Below, in pieces: positions 1 through 10,169 of a stretch of 64,000 nucleotides of DNA (positions are counted from its first letter, which is position 1; every line of letters begins with the position of its first letter). Source of the DNA: Carallia brachiata (lineage: Eukaryota; Streptophyta; Magnoliopsida; Malpighiales; Rhizophoraceae); contig JADCRB010000043.1 of assembly GCA_021464245.1 (NCBI GenBank), positions 1,549,576 through 1,613,575 of the forward strand, written 5' to 3'. A program made the translations under genes and the position numbers. The notes beneath the pieces are model-generated. The model made no database searches, was not told where the DNA came from, and saw only the letters and a list, made by a program, of their open reading frames with translations.

Positions 1-697
1 TATATTTTCACTGAGGATTCTATTGTCTTTTTACAAATACCAATTAAAAATATCTATACAATCAATTTTTAACTCATTTAAACAACTGATGAGAATATCA
101 TTTTCTTTCTTATAATATTTTTTCTCACAAAATTTTTTTTCTTAAACAAAGGCTAAAAGTTATAAGTTTTCATATTATGGTTAATTGAAAGTCTTAGCTG
201 ACAATATCATTTTAATAGATCACTGCATCATATGGTCAGTGCAAGGCAACATTGAGGGATAAAGCAACACATGTCAAGAAGATGCCAGTTTTGATCTTAT
301 GGAAAAATATATCTAGTGGTTCAAGTTTGCATCTTTTACCAAATGGCTTAAATTTTTAGACTTTGGTATGTCAGCATTTACCTGGCATGAACTACATTTA
401 GTTGGTACCAAAAAATATACTTTAAAAAAAAAAACTATTTGCAGTTGTATTGTCTGTATAATTCCTCTCTTATTGGTCCATCAATTTACAGGTTTTTCAG
501 CAAATCCTACTTTTCTTTTTGGTGAAAGCCTTATTGCAGCATAAAGATAGCACGGTTTCAGTTTATATGCCACTATTCTTTTTCTTGCTCTCAATCTTTT
601 TCTATTTTGAGCCATAATCTGCATATTCTTGGTTTATTTATGGTTTTCTTGCGAAATTTTTATTTCATGTAAGATTTATGCCCTCTTGACTAAGGTT
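1..697. other. AT-rich intergenic DNA
   Basis: No reading frame, RNA gene or repeat could be supported here. The sequence is AT-rich with short homopolymer runs and ends at the left LTR of the element that begins at 698. Confidence 0.5.
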
Positions 698-1043
698 TGA
701 TGGTTTTGAAAGGGCTTGCTGCAAAATTTGTAGTAAGGAGAGGGAGATCAATGATTGCTTTTTCTTCTTATTCTAACTTTTATTAATAAACTAAATTCTT
801 TATGTAAGAAGTTTACATAATAAACTAATTACAAATTCAAATGCTACTAACAAACTTTCAAATTTAAAATTAAAAATAAAACTGCTAGATAATCAAACTA
901 GATAAATCTAGGATAAGTTAATTAGATTTATTCAAACTTCAACAACTCAAACTGAAACTTAAAACTTAAATTCTAAAACTTGAAACTTGAATTCTAAAAC
1001 TTGATCTTGGCTACAAAATAACAGCACTGTCAATGTGCCAACA
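698..1043 (-). repeat. 3' LTR of the 0.7-2.7 kb element
   Basis: About 346 bp, bounded by TG and CA on the minus strand and paired with 2329-2653. The polypurine tract adjoins it at 1044-1056. Confidence 0.75.
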
Positions 1044-1326
1044 CTCTTCCTTGAGGTTGACTTTTTGTATGCTTGAAATTGTTCTTAATTCTTCAAATAT
1101 GATTCTCGAACTCCCCAAAAAGATTTTGGTTTTTTGCCCAAAAGTTATTCCAAACTCTCTTCTCAAACTTGTTTTTTTTTTTTTTTTCATCTCATACTCT
1201 TGCAACTTCACAAACTACAACTCTTCACTAATTTTAATTTTACTAAAACTCTTTGATTTTGACTTTTAAACTAAAAAACACATTGGTTCTTCAAGTTTTC
1301 ACAAATTCTCTTACTAAAACCATTAT

Positions 1327-1760
1327 TGTTAGAACCAGACCAAATCGACCGGTCAAACCAGTTCAACTGGTGACCGGCCATCTGGTTTGACCGGCCAAAG
1401 ATTCGGTCTGGTTCATGTTAGTTTTTAATAAAAACTCAAACCGGTCAAAACTGGACAGGTTGAATCACTCTAAACCAAATTAAAAATTTATAAATTATAA
1501 TTTGACCTTAAATTTTACTTAAATTATATTTTAAGTTCTAAATTTAATTAAAAATTTTAATTTAATCCTAAATTTAATCAAAACTTTCAATTTCATCTTT
1601 AAAATTAAAAAAAAAATAATATTTAATCACTATTTATAAATATTATTCTTTTAATTATTTTTATACATATATGTCTTATTAAATACCGATTCAACTGGTT
1701 GAATCTTGAACTACTAATATTTTCGATTCGATGATCAATTCTGTTCTATCAACCTTCACT
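1327..1760. repeat. Possible MITE nested in the LTR element
   Basis: A distinct block rich in CCGGT and ACCGG words at its left end and CAACTGGTTGAA at its right, around an AT-rich core. The outer edges are loosely inverted (TTGTTAGAACCAGA against the reverse complement TTGATAGAACAGAA). This fits a small non-coding DNA transposon, but no target duplication was settled and the limits are approximate. Confidence 0.35.
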
Positions 1761-2328
1761 AAAACTCTAGTTTCAGTCTGGAAAACTCTGATTTTAGCTA
1801 AAAACTCTAATTTTCAAATTATTTTTGGTAAAATATACTTAAATTTTACCATGCAAACCCACCATAGGGTTTTTAAATTGCTAAAATTAGTTGTTGGAGC
1901 CTTCTAATGGGGGAGTATTCTTTTATTGAGCTATCACTTCTCTATTGGACACCTTCAATATTTTTAATCTTTCAAACTTTTGAAACTTCACTGTTAGAGC
2001 CATTAAACTTTCTGGTTTGTATAATGAGACAACAAACTAACTTGTGCTTCTTTATTTCTCCTCCTGAAAGGTCATCCAATTTGATGAAAAAAAGGTAGCT
2101 GATGTAGCTCCACTCTTCTCTAGTTTAGAAACCATTCATAAAATTAATTTTTTTGTTGAAAATTCTCAAAGATCTGGTTTTTTATTTTGGTGGAGAAAAC
2201 TCTCTAAATATTTTTTTTTTACTCAAAGAAACTTTCTAATTTTGGTGTTGCAAAAAATCTCTGGTTTTCCACTTACTCTTTTACTCATTCTTGATAAGTC
2301 ATTAAGGATCTTAGTGCTCTGATACCAC

Positions 2329-2653
2329 TGATGGTTTTGAAAAGGCTTGCTGCAAAATTTGCAACAAGGAGAAAGAGATAAATGGTTTCATTTTCTTCTT
2401 CTTCTAACTTTTATTAATAAACTAAATTCCTTATATAAAAAGGTTATATGATAAACTAATTACAAATTCAAATACTACTAACAAACTTTCAAATTTGAAA
2501 TTGGAAATAAAACTACTAGATAACCAACTAGATAAATCTAGGATAAGCTAATTAGATTTATTCAAAGTTCAACAATTCAAACTAAAACTTAAAACTTCAA
2601 TTCTAAAACTTGATCTTAATTGCAAAATGACAGCAACATCAAGATTGCCAATA
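2329..2653 (-). repeat. 5' LTR of the 0.7-2.7 kb element
   Basis: About 325 bp, paired with 698-1043. The tRNA-Met primer site (rc of 2316-2327) lies one base inside. Its outer terminus has drifted: TATTGGCA where the partner has TGTTGGCA. Confidence 0.75.
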
Positions 2654-4080
2654 GAGTTGAAGTTGGATAATGAAGATTAAACGTTATCAAGTCCTATGTC
2701 CATCTAACTTTTAACCCATTAGATGAAACGTTATAAAGTCCTTTAGTGTCTAACGTTTCTACATCCGCCAAACTTCTACTCCTATTAGAATTAGGTATTA
2801 TCAAGTTTTTTGGTCTTCAGCAATGACTCTCTCTTTGCATAACAAATAAGTTCATTTGTGAAGCTTAATAATCCTAAAAAAATTGAAATGTTAAAGTTAC
2901 TCTAGTTTATTTTGTTACACACTCTACCATGATTTAATTTTTGTATGGCTATCATATTCTTCCCAAGTCCACTTTTATTGGCCTTTTTTCCCCAAAACCT
3001 TTGATGAAACTCATCTACACTGCAGGTTGTTCACCAAACTAGCGTCCTTCTCTCACTTGAGGCATTTTGACCTTGTTTGTTCTATCCAGGTGACCGGATA
3101 AAAACTTCCAAACGTACAGGACCGATCATAGTAATAAAATTTTGGTAAATACTCCAAGTGTCAAACCAAAGGAACAGAGGATAATCGTAATTTATGTTAC
3201 TTGAACAGAAAATTGATGTTGCAAAAATTATAAAAAAAAAATAAATACTATTAAATTAAAAAAAATTAAATTAGGACTCAAGAATAAGAATATTACGACT
3301 ATAGGTTTTCACCTAGAAGGAATTAAACTATATGAAATTTTTGTAGACAAACGATTTGAATGTCAAATTCTTCTTAGTTAGTGTTATTTATCAAACAACC
3401 CTAACCATATTCAATCTAATTGTGATCTTCTCTCAAGCTCACACAAACTAGATTAAACTCATTAAGAATAGAGAATTTTTATTGATATCATATGAATTTA
3501 TCTCATCTCTAACTCAAAATTCATATGTTTATCTATTTAGTGCACAACTCGTGTCTCATTTATCAATCTCAATACAAATCCTATAGCCACTTTCATGGTG
3601 ATTAGGCATGAAAGCATATTTAAGAACAAAATAAACAAATCAAATTCCAGTTCTCAACATGAAATTGCAATATAATCCAAAGAACTATAAAATATTTACA
3701 AAAATCATATAATCCAACCTTAAATTAAATTAGGTTACATCCCTTTCACCCTAACTAAGATTTTTGCCAATCGTACTAAAAACTGAAAATAAAAAAAATA
3801 ATAAACATTAAGAGTTCAAAAGAGAAAGAAGAAACGAGAAGGAATTGAAAACTCGTTTCCGATGTTTTCGTATTCCTTCCTTATGCTATTCTCATTTTCA
3901 CTCTCTATGCTTCTCTCTGTATCGTCTTCTGTTCAAAAGAATAGCCTTCCAAAATTCCTCTAACTCTGCTGTAACTTTAGTATTTATAGTCCCCTCAAAT
4001 AATAAAATTGTAAGCTCTAAAGAGTCTAAATTCGAGTCAGAAAAAAATTTATAAATTTCCTAGACAGTTTTAACCCTCTA
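2654..4080. other. AT-rich intergenic DNA, no gene recognised
   Basis: Several short open frames occur but none shows a recognisable motif or coding-like composition. Confidence 0.4.
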
Positions 4081-4310
4081 TCTTCGAACCCAAATTGCTC
4101 GAGAGGAGACAAGGTTGTGAGACCACCAAAGGATCTTGTGCTCGCTGAAGGCAAAAGGTTGTACCCAGACTTATCGTGAATTGAGTTTCTCAATTTCACA
4201 CAACAAACCTACAGAGTCGATCCCGTGCTTGTTGACGGCAAAAGGCTGTACCCACTCTAGGCGTCGGTTATAACTCCTTTAGACTAGTGTGGATTTGTGT
4301 TGTCTTATAA
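4081..4310. repeat. Dispersed repeat fragment shared with 21.9-22.9 kb
   Basis: The stretch containing GAGAGGAGACAAGG and GGCAAAAGG recurs at 21939-22002. The later stretch around CTCAATTT and GTGTGGATTTGTG recurs at 22715-22860. One copy lies just upstream of the first tetraspanin-like pseudogene and the other just upstream of the large tandem array. No coding potential was seen. Confidence 0.55.
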
Positions 4311-4588
4311 TAAGGATGTCTTCGGTCAAATAATAGAAATTCTCGAACCTTATTTCTCCAAATGGAGTCTCTCTCTAAAAATGTGTTTTTTTTTATAAAA
4401 TAAAAAAAAATAAAAAAAAAGGGGAAGTAGTGAATGGGTTGTTGGGTGGCTGTGGGGGTTTTGATGGGGTGGGCCAAGAGGCCTCCATGGTAACCTAATC
4501 TCTCTGTTTTCTTTCTTTTAGCCACTTCATTCAAAACTATCCTTTTTTTTTTAAAATTATTTGGTTCCTCTCTAAAAAATCTAAGCTT

Positions 4589-5365
4589 ATGGCTAATTCT
4601 ATTACTTATCCTATACAAAATAGGTGGCCAATGCTAGATTGTGGTTTTATATTAGTTATTCTCAATTCCATGCTTGTCTTTTCTTGCATGATTTTAGTGG
4701 AGGATATATTATCAAATGCTGAACCTGTGGCCGAATGTCTTGAAACTTTATATCCTTACACTATCATAATTGGTGTTTTGTTAACCATAGTGTTACTTGT
4801 GACTCTAATTGGCTCATAACTTCATAGTCTTGGGATCTTGTTCATCTCTTTCCGTGTGATCTTTGTCCTTATCATCATAACTCTATCCTTTGTTATATTT
4901 ATATCAATTGAGACTCGTACAGGCTTTGGATTAGTAATGTTAGATGAAGTTAACGGGGCACAATACGAACAATGATGTCACCGACTATTCAAATTGGATA
5001 AGAAAAAAGATTAGGAACTGGAGTAAAATTGAGTCTTATTTACCCCATTCCAAACCATGTGAATTTCCAACCATCCTACGTCCTTTCCAACATAGGTATC
5101 ATATTCTGAGTCCTTGGCGTCAATTCAGTATGGTTGTTGTTTGTCGCTGCCAAGATATGATTCTATGTTTTCAAACGAAACATTAAAACAGAATGGGGTA
5201 GTTTTTTCATAAAGATTGTGAAATGTAGAAGGATGATCCAAGTACATTGTTCTTTGCATGTGCGAGTCTTGCAAAGCAGCTACAGTGGCGTAGCTAAAGA
5301 CTTGTATGAGAAAGACAAATAAAGTCATAACTATAGCCCTCATTGTCCACATATCATTATAGTTG
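4589..5365 (+). pseudogene. Tetraspanin-like pseudogene, copy T1
   Basis: Tetraspanins are four-pass membrane proteins with a cysteine-bearing large extracellular loop. From ATG 4589 a 76-codon frame gives a first hydrophobic segment, the short loop with the conserved CLETLYPYTI stretch and part of the second segment, then stops at 4819. The rest is spread over other frames: a further hydrophobic stretch (about 4820-4930), loop sequence with YSNWIRKKIRNWSKIES (about 4995-5045), the CESCKAATVA motif near 5258-5290 and a C-terminal KTCMRKTNKVIT segment leading into the last membrane span (about 5295-5350). The plant GCCxPP region is degenerate. Several frameshifts and stops make this a pseudogene. 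It is tail to tail with the copy at 5471-6308. Family assignment is fairly sure; subfamily unknown. Confidence 0.75.
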
Positions 5366-5470
5366 GTCGTAGTTTTTTCCTTGACATAAATTCTACAAAA
5401 CTAGTTGGAACAGTTAAAGGAGTAATATCTATATGGCTTGGTAAAGCACCAAGCTATGTCTTCGCAACTA

Positions 5471-6308
5471 TCAAAGATACCGCTTCACGCTGCAACAAAC
5501 CATATATGTATTACTCCTCCAATTACCGATTCCCAACTTGTTTTGCAGAATCCATATCCAAGCAAAAACTCCGAGCAACAATAATGATATGCAGATAATA
5601 AGGACTATAGCCATGACAACATTTGTCTTTCTCATGTGAGTCTTTAGATATGGCAATGCAGTTGCCTTGCAAGACTCGCATGCAATCATCCTTCCACACG
5701 CCACTGTGTCGTTTAATCTTTCACTTGAAAACATAGAATTACATCCTAGCGGCGGCAAACAACCATCATACTAAATTGACGATAAGAACATAGGATATGA
5801 ATTCTCTATTAGAAAGAATGCACGGGTTTTGGCAAGTTCACATAATTTGAGATAGGGTAAATAAGACTCAATTTGACTCAAATCCTAATCCTTTTCCTCA
5901 TCCAACTTGAATAGTCTGACATTTTTTTTTTTATTATGCTCCACTGATTCCATCTAACATTATTAATTTAGAGCCTTTGCCAGTCATAATTGATGTAAAT
6001 AAAATAAAAGAAAGATTTATAACCATAAGTACAAAGATCACAAAGAAGGAGAAAAACAAGTTCCTAGCACATTGGAGGTATAAGCCAACTATAGCAACAA
6101 GTAACACTATAATTAATAAAACATCAACTGTGATAGTGTAAGGATATAAAGTTTCAATACAATGGGCTAAAGGTTTAGCTTTTGATAATGTACCCTCCAA
6201 TAAAATAAGGTTAAGAAAAGATGAGCATTGAACCGAGAAGAACTGTTATAAAACTATAATCTAGCATTGACCACCTCTTTTTCTAGGATAAGTAGTAGAA
6301 TTAGCCAT
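5471..6308 (-). pseudogene. Tetraspanin-like pseudogene, copy T2
   Basis: An inverted partner of the copy at 4589. From ATG 6308 (MANSTTYP) the frame soon breaks, but 6200-5934 keeps 88 residues with the CIETLYPYTI stretch and two hydrophobic segments. After a gap with lost frame, 5758-5471 encodes the second half of the large loop: PPLGCNSMF, the CESCKATALPYLKTHMRK motif and a clear final membrane span with a short tail. The plant GCCxPP signature reads GCLPP, so its second cysteine is lost. Stops and frameshifts separate the parts, so it is a pseudogene, though better kept at the C end than T1. The ~130 bp upstream of the ATG are shared with T1, so the duplicated unit included 5' flanking DNA. 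Confidence 0.75.
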
Positions 6309-6770
6309 AGAATCAGATTTTTTTAAAGGAACCGAATAATTTTGAAAAAACAAAGGCTAATTTCGAAAGAAACGACTAAAAGCAAGAAAATAAAGAGATT
6401 ATGTTAGCCATGGAGAACTCTCACTCACCCCATTAAAAACCACATATTTAACAATACATTAATAACTTCCCTTTTTCGTTCTCCCTCCCTTAGAAAAAAA
6501 AAACCACAAAAAACAATTTTTTAGAGAGAAACCCAATTTTAGATAACAGAGGGGAAATAAAGTTTGAGAATTTCTATAATTTTCTCACCACCCAAACAGA
6601 AAGTTTCTTTCTTTCTCTTAGCACCATCATCGTCAGCGAGGGAAACCTGGAAAAGAGAGAACAAGAAAGAAGATACCTCACTTATTCTCTAAACTGCTCA
6701 AATTCCCGCATCTGATAACACCACCTTGCTGTTAAAGCCCAGTGTCCCAATTCCTTTGCTCTACCCCGTG

Positions 6771-6936
6771 GGGTTGGAGAATATGGGCCGACCATGAAGG
6801 GGGCGCTGGGCTGCCATTAGAAAGAGCCCTGTTATGGTGATGCTTCTCAGTTGCCCATGTGGTAGAAGGGGACGCTGGTCAAGAAGTATCACCATAACTA
6901 TGGTGATTTCCACCGGCAGCCCATATTCTCCAACCC
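6771..6936. repeat. 18-bp perfect inverted repeat in the 3' part of the CCCH-RRM pseudogene
   Basis: Positions 6771-6788 and 6919-6936 are exact reverse complements. The block between them also holds a repeated GGGGACGCT word and an imperfect ATCACCATAAC repeat. It interrupts the expected passage from the LQLFDVKE segment to the HHHNRALSNGSP segment, so it looks like a local rearrangement. Confidence 0.7.
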
Positions 6937-7688
6937 CGCATGGCTGCCGATAGAAGGGGACGCTCCTTGACATCGAAAAGCTGTAAACACATCAATCTTC
7001 TACTCTAAAGCTCAAGGGCTTGCTGCAGGTCAGCTTGCTCTTCCAGTTTCCTCCTCCACAACACGTCTTGGGTATTGTAGAACATCCTTGCTCCTAATTG
7101 AAGGACAAGAACAGAGTTAGGTGCCAGTTCACCATTTTATTTCCCAAGCAAAATTGGATGGTGGTCTGTTTTCATTAATTACCGAGCAGGAGATCAAAGT
7201 GGTCTCCTGAATCAAGGCCAGTAGGGGTACTACATAGGGACAACTCTCCTCTCTCCACTTCTTGCTGCTGTTTGCTTCCTGAAAATCAAGGAAATAGATA
7301 ATTGTAACTGAAAGTGTCATTTGAAACAAAGAAATTTTGGAACAAGTAAGCAGCCAAAGTATTGCCTGTACTTCTCTGGGATTTTGCCTTTCTCCTTGTA
7401 AGGCTTAACAAGCACTCTAGCATCACACACAAAATGAGGATTCCCTTTAGCCAAGATGATTTTCGCAGTCTTCGGATAAACAAAAGTAACAAAACCAAAC
7501 ATCCTCTTCTGCTGTTATGGAATCCTCACATCTTGTACCAGCCCATAAATACTGCAACAATTACCCAAAAATCAAGCAATAAACTCCTCCACATGCTTAG
7601 CAGCAAGTACAAAGACGAGTTTGGAGAAAAATAAGAACCTGAAATAGATTGACACATCTTCCTCTTGAAAATGCTATTGGCTAGGAAA

Positions 7689-7742
7689 GTCAAGTAGATC
7701 TGCCTAGAGGCCGGGGTCAAGTAGATCTGCCTAGAGGCCGGG
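7689..7742. repeat. 27-bp perfect tandem duplication within an exon
   Basis: Two back-to-back copies (7689-7715 and 7716-7742) repeat the codons for PASRQIYLT at the start of the RRM in the CCCH-RRM pseudogene. The frame is kept, but nine residues are inserted into the first beta strand. Confidence 0.85.
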
Positions 7743-7983
7743 TTAATCAGATCATTCCTATCAAACCGAGATAGGTCAAATTTGTGCATGTCCTCACCTA
7801 TCGGCAAAGCAGCAGCAGCAGCCCTACAAAAATTTTACCCAGCAATCAGTACGGAAAAAAGATTTGTGCATGTCCTTACCCATCATATTCAATTAGTTTT
7901 ACACAAATCAATAAACATAATATTTTGGTTCAATGCTTGAGTTAGTTATTGTAATAGTAAAATATAATTGAATGAATACATAC

Positions 7984-9188
7984 CTGAATCACAAAGTTAC
8001 GCCTCTCACAATCCATAAACATAGTAATGCTCCAATTCACTTTAGCCATTATTTTATCCCTTACTGTGGAAAAGCTTAGCTGGTCCCTGGAAGTGAAATG
8101 ACCTACTCGTTGAACCAAAGGCAGGAGAATAGATTTGTGATGGGAACATGCCCTCTTATAAGGACACAACCTTCAGGAACATCTGCATGAACTCAATCAT
8201 CGAGTAGAGAATTTTAGAGATATGAAGATAAAAAATGTAACAACGTTAACAACGCAATAATCATTCACATACCACTAATTATTGGAAACTTGGCTTCTGA
8301 AAATGGTGTTAAACCCTCCTTTTTGTTAAAGGCAACTGCAAATCAATAGAGGCATTGTCATACTTTCCGCCACCTTTATTAGCTTCATCCTCTTGAAGCA
8401 CATCAAAGCACCTATAGTGATTTGCGATAGCAAAAGTTGCATTATCCCGCCACAAGAATCTGAACTAACACATAAGGTGCTAATCAAGACACCAAACATT
8501 TTATCAAATTAAGCTCAAAACAAAATCCTGATATGGTCCTACTACCTCTAGAATCCACATGTAATCAAAAAAGAATCTATGGGTATGGGACCTGTACTAT
8601 ATCAAAGACTCCAAAAATAAATGCATTCAAAAAGAGCAATTAAATCATATGTCTGATGTTGGCAATATCTGGTTTGACTTGAAATGACAGGACAATTCAG
8701 AATAGTCCAAGGCAATTATCGTAAAGTCTTAATTCTTATTTGGGGGAAAAAAAAAAGATGGAAAGTGGATGTATATGCAATACCATCTAGCCAAATCAAT
8801 TAATAATTTGATGTTCATCTGTTTGCAGGAGAATTATAGATAGCCCCTCATATTGCAAACAAAAAATGATCCTAAAATAGATTGGTTTATTCAGTGATGA
8901 TTTGTACTGTGGTAAATAATTATACAGACACAAAGTCGGTGTGAAGTTAAACACACGTCAGTTAGATAATAGATGAAAAGTTCAAAAGAAAAGCTTGAAA
9001 AAAGTGAGCAAGAATAGACCACAGAGATCACTCGGGACACCTTTGTCAAAGCAAAGGCGTATACAAACAAAAAGCAGGTTGAACCTTTGAAGAAGTTGGT
9101 AAGGATCGACAACAAGTTGCAGCTTTCCATCAATCCATATAGAGTATTTAACATTGGGGAAGATCCAATGCAATAGAAGCTTTGGAAC
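7984..9188 (-). pseudogene. DUF616 (MUCI70/TOD1 family) pseudogene fragment
   Basis: Three consecutive exon remnants with intact splice dinucleotides on the minus strand. Exon a, 9188-9085 (104 bp), reads HWIFPNVKYSIWIDGKLQL and VVDPYQLLQR. Exon b, 8459-8273 (187 bp), reads FLWRDNATFAIANHYRCFDV, then EANKGGGKYDNASIDLQ, and after a one-base shift KKEGLTPFSEAKFPI. Exon c, 8182-7984 (199 bp), reads DVPEGCVLIRGHVPITNLF and CLWFNE, then after another shift FTSRDQLSFSTVRDKI and VNWSITMFMDCERRNFV. This is the conserved core of plant DUF616 proteins, glycosyltransferase-like Golgi proteins such as MUCI70 and TOD1. The N- and C-terminal parts are absent and two frameshifts break the reading frame. The whole fragment lies, same strand, in the long intron of the CCCH-RRM pseudogene. 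Confidence 0.8.
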
Positions 9189-10169
9189 CTGTCACATTTT
9201 AGCACTCTTAGTAGCGTTTTTCATTAGTAGCATACAATGAAAATGAAAGACCAAAGAAGAAAGAAATAGATGATAGATTAAAATGAATTTGTCCAAGATA
9301 TCCTACTATCAAAGAGTAGCACTAAAATTGAGATTAATATTTGTTCAACTTTGAGACAAAAACAATTATTCCCTCAAAATAAAAAGCAATGACTATTCTC
9401 TATCTAATACTTATAAAACAAACAGGAAGAGCAGAGGAAGAAAAAAAATAAAGAAAGACGAAAGCACAGAGAAAATCATTCCTTTTTATTTTAAATGAAA
9501 CCGCTGCATAGATGGTATTTTGAAGAAATACCCCCAGAACCTTCATCCATACAATATACAAGACATATGCCAAATCAACCTAAAATCACAGCCCAAACAT
9601 CCAGAAAAGGAACTGCTAATGCAAGAACACAACAAAGCAACCATAATTACCTCTGGCTATCAGTCGATTGTCGTTGAGAGAAGCAAGTTCATGCACTTAG
9701 GAAAGAACGGAAAAGACGGAGCAGAACCATTTAGCTGGGAAGCAGCAGCAGCAGCAACAAATCTTTGCTGCTGAGCAGACGTGGATCTAATCATCTCATG
9801 GTACTGGTCCATCATCTTGAACCCACCAAATTTGCACCATCTGATTGTCCTAGAGCACCATGGCATGGACAAACCTACAATTACTCCCATTCTTGCAGTA
9901 CCCTCTAGCAAAGCAGAGACACGGCCTCCATCCGTACTCCAAAATAGCGTCGGCAACTGAACAGCTCCGACGGCGAACCGAGCCACCCCAGTAAGAGGGG
10001 AACAGCAAAGGTTCGGCCGCACCAGTTGGACTTTGATAAAGTGTCCAGTTAAGGGTAAAAAAGATCCGAGCTTTTCGGACCAATCTTTGGACCATGCGGC
10101 GCCTTTTGGGGCCGTGGCCATGGACTTGGAGAAAAGAAAACTTATTGGATATTTCGCAGAAGCAACTCA

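Larger units (their letters stand above)
698..2653 (-). mobile_element. Non-autonomous LTR retrotransposon (TRIM/LARD-like), minus orientation
   Basis: Two similar blocks, 698-1043 and 2329-2653, flank about 1.29 kb without coding capacity. Read on the minus strand the left block begins TGTTGGCACATTG and ends CCATCA. The inner edge of the right block is followed after one base by TGGTATCAGAGC (2316-2327), the usual primer site for initiator tRNA-Met. Next to the left block is a purine-rich stretch on the minus strand (1044-1056), the expected polypurine tract. These marks fix the orientation and identify an LTR element. No gag or pol similarity is visible, so it would depend on another element. 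The right LTR is about 20 bp shorter and many substitutions separate the two, so the insertion is old. The flanking five bases (AGGTT and GAGTT) are only a doubtful target duplication. The LTR resembles that of the element at 35806-37328. Confidence 0.75.
4445..6440. repeat. ~1-kb imperfect inverted repeat carrying two tetraspanin-like copies
   Basis: The left arm (about 4445-5365) and the right arm (about 5471-6440, inverted) match over the tetraspanin-like coding part and over about 130 bp upstream of both start codons. Compare the plus sequence just before 4589 with the minus sequence just before 6308: both contain TTCGGTTCC- or TTGGTTCC-type motifs and then ATGGCTAATTCT. The spacer is about 100 bp. 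Both arms are decayed, so any hairpin would contain mismatches and bulges. Confidence 0.75.
6740..10137 (-). pseudogene. CCCH zinc-finger plus RRM protein pseudogene (AtC3H53/55-like)
   Basis: Plant proteins of this group join one CCCH zinc finger to an RNA-recognition motif and are thought to bind RNA. Reading down the minus strand: [18 protein letters not shown] then FVH, a C-x7-C-x5-C-x3-H finger (near 9850-9930); the QYHEMIRSTSAQQQR and PFFPKCMNLLL region (9660-9810), ending at a GTAATT donor near 9652. A 1.83-kb intron ends at GTAG before 7823. Then come GEDMHKF, PASRQIYLT and, after another intron, the RRM core [18 protein letters not shown] with [21 protein letters not shown] (7502-7370). 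Later pieces hold STPTGLDSGD (about 7210-7240) and ARMFYNTQDVLWRRKLEEQA (about 7020-7100). Damage: a frameshift after the zinc finger, a 27-bp duplication, a frameshift in RRM strand 1, a stop before the RMFGF segment and further stops. The usual N-terminal domain is absent. Confidence 0.75.

Noticed and set aside
4081..4100. TTCGAACCC resembling a tRNA T-loop
   Set aside because: No acceptor stem, anticodon arm or A box could be arranged around it on either strand.
5125..5352. 75-codon minus-strand frame with a hydrophobic start, like a secreted peptide
   Set aside because: It is the antisense of the tetraspanin T1 C-terminal part and has no family motif.
9660..10121. A 153-codon frame taken as an intact gene
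   Set aside because: Only its end matches the CCCH-RRM protein; the zinc finger is in another frame, so a frameshift joins them and the frame is not a complete gene.
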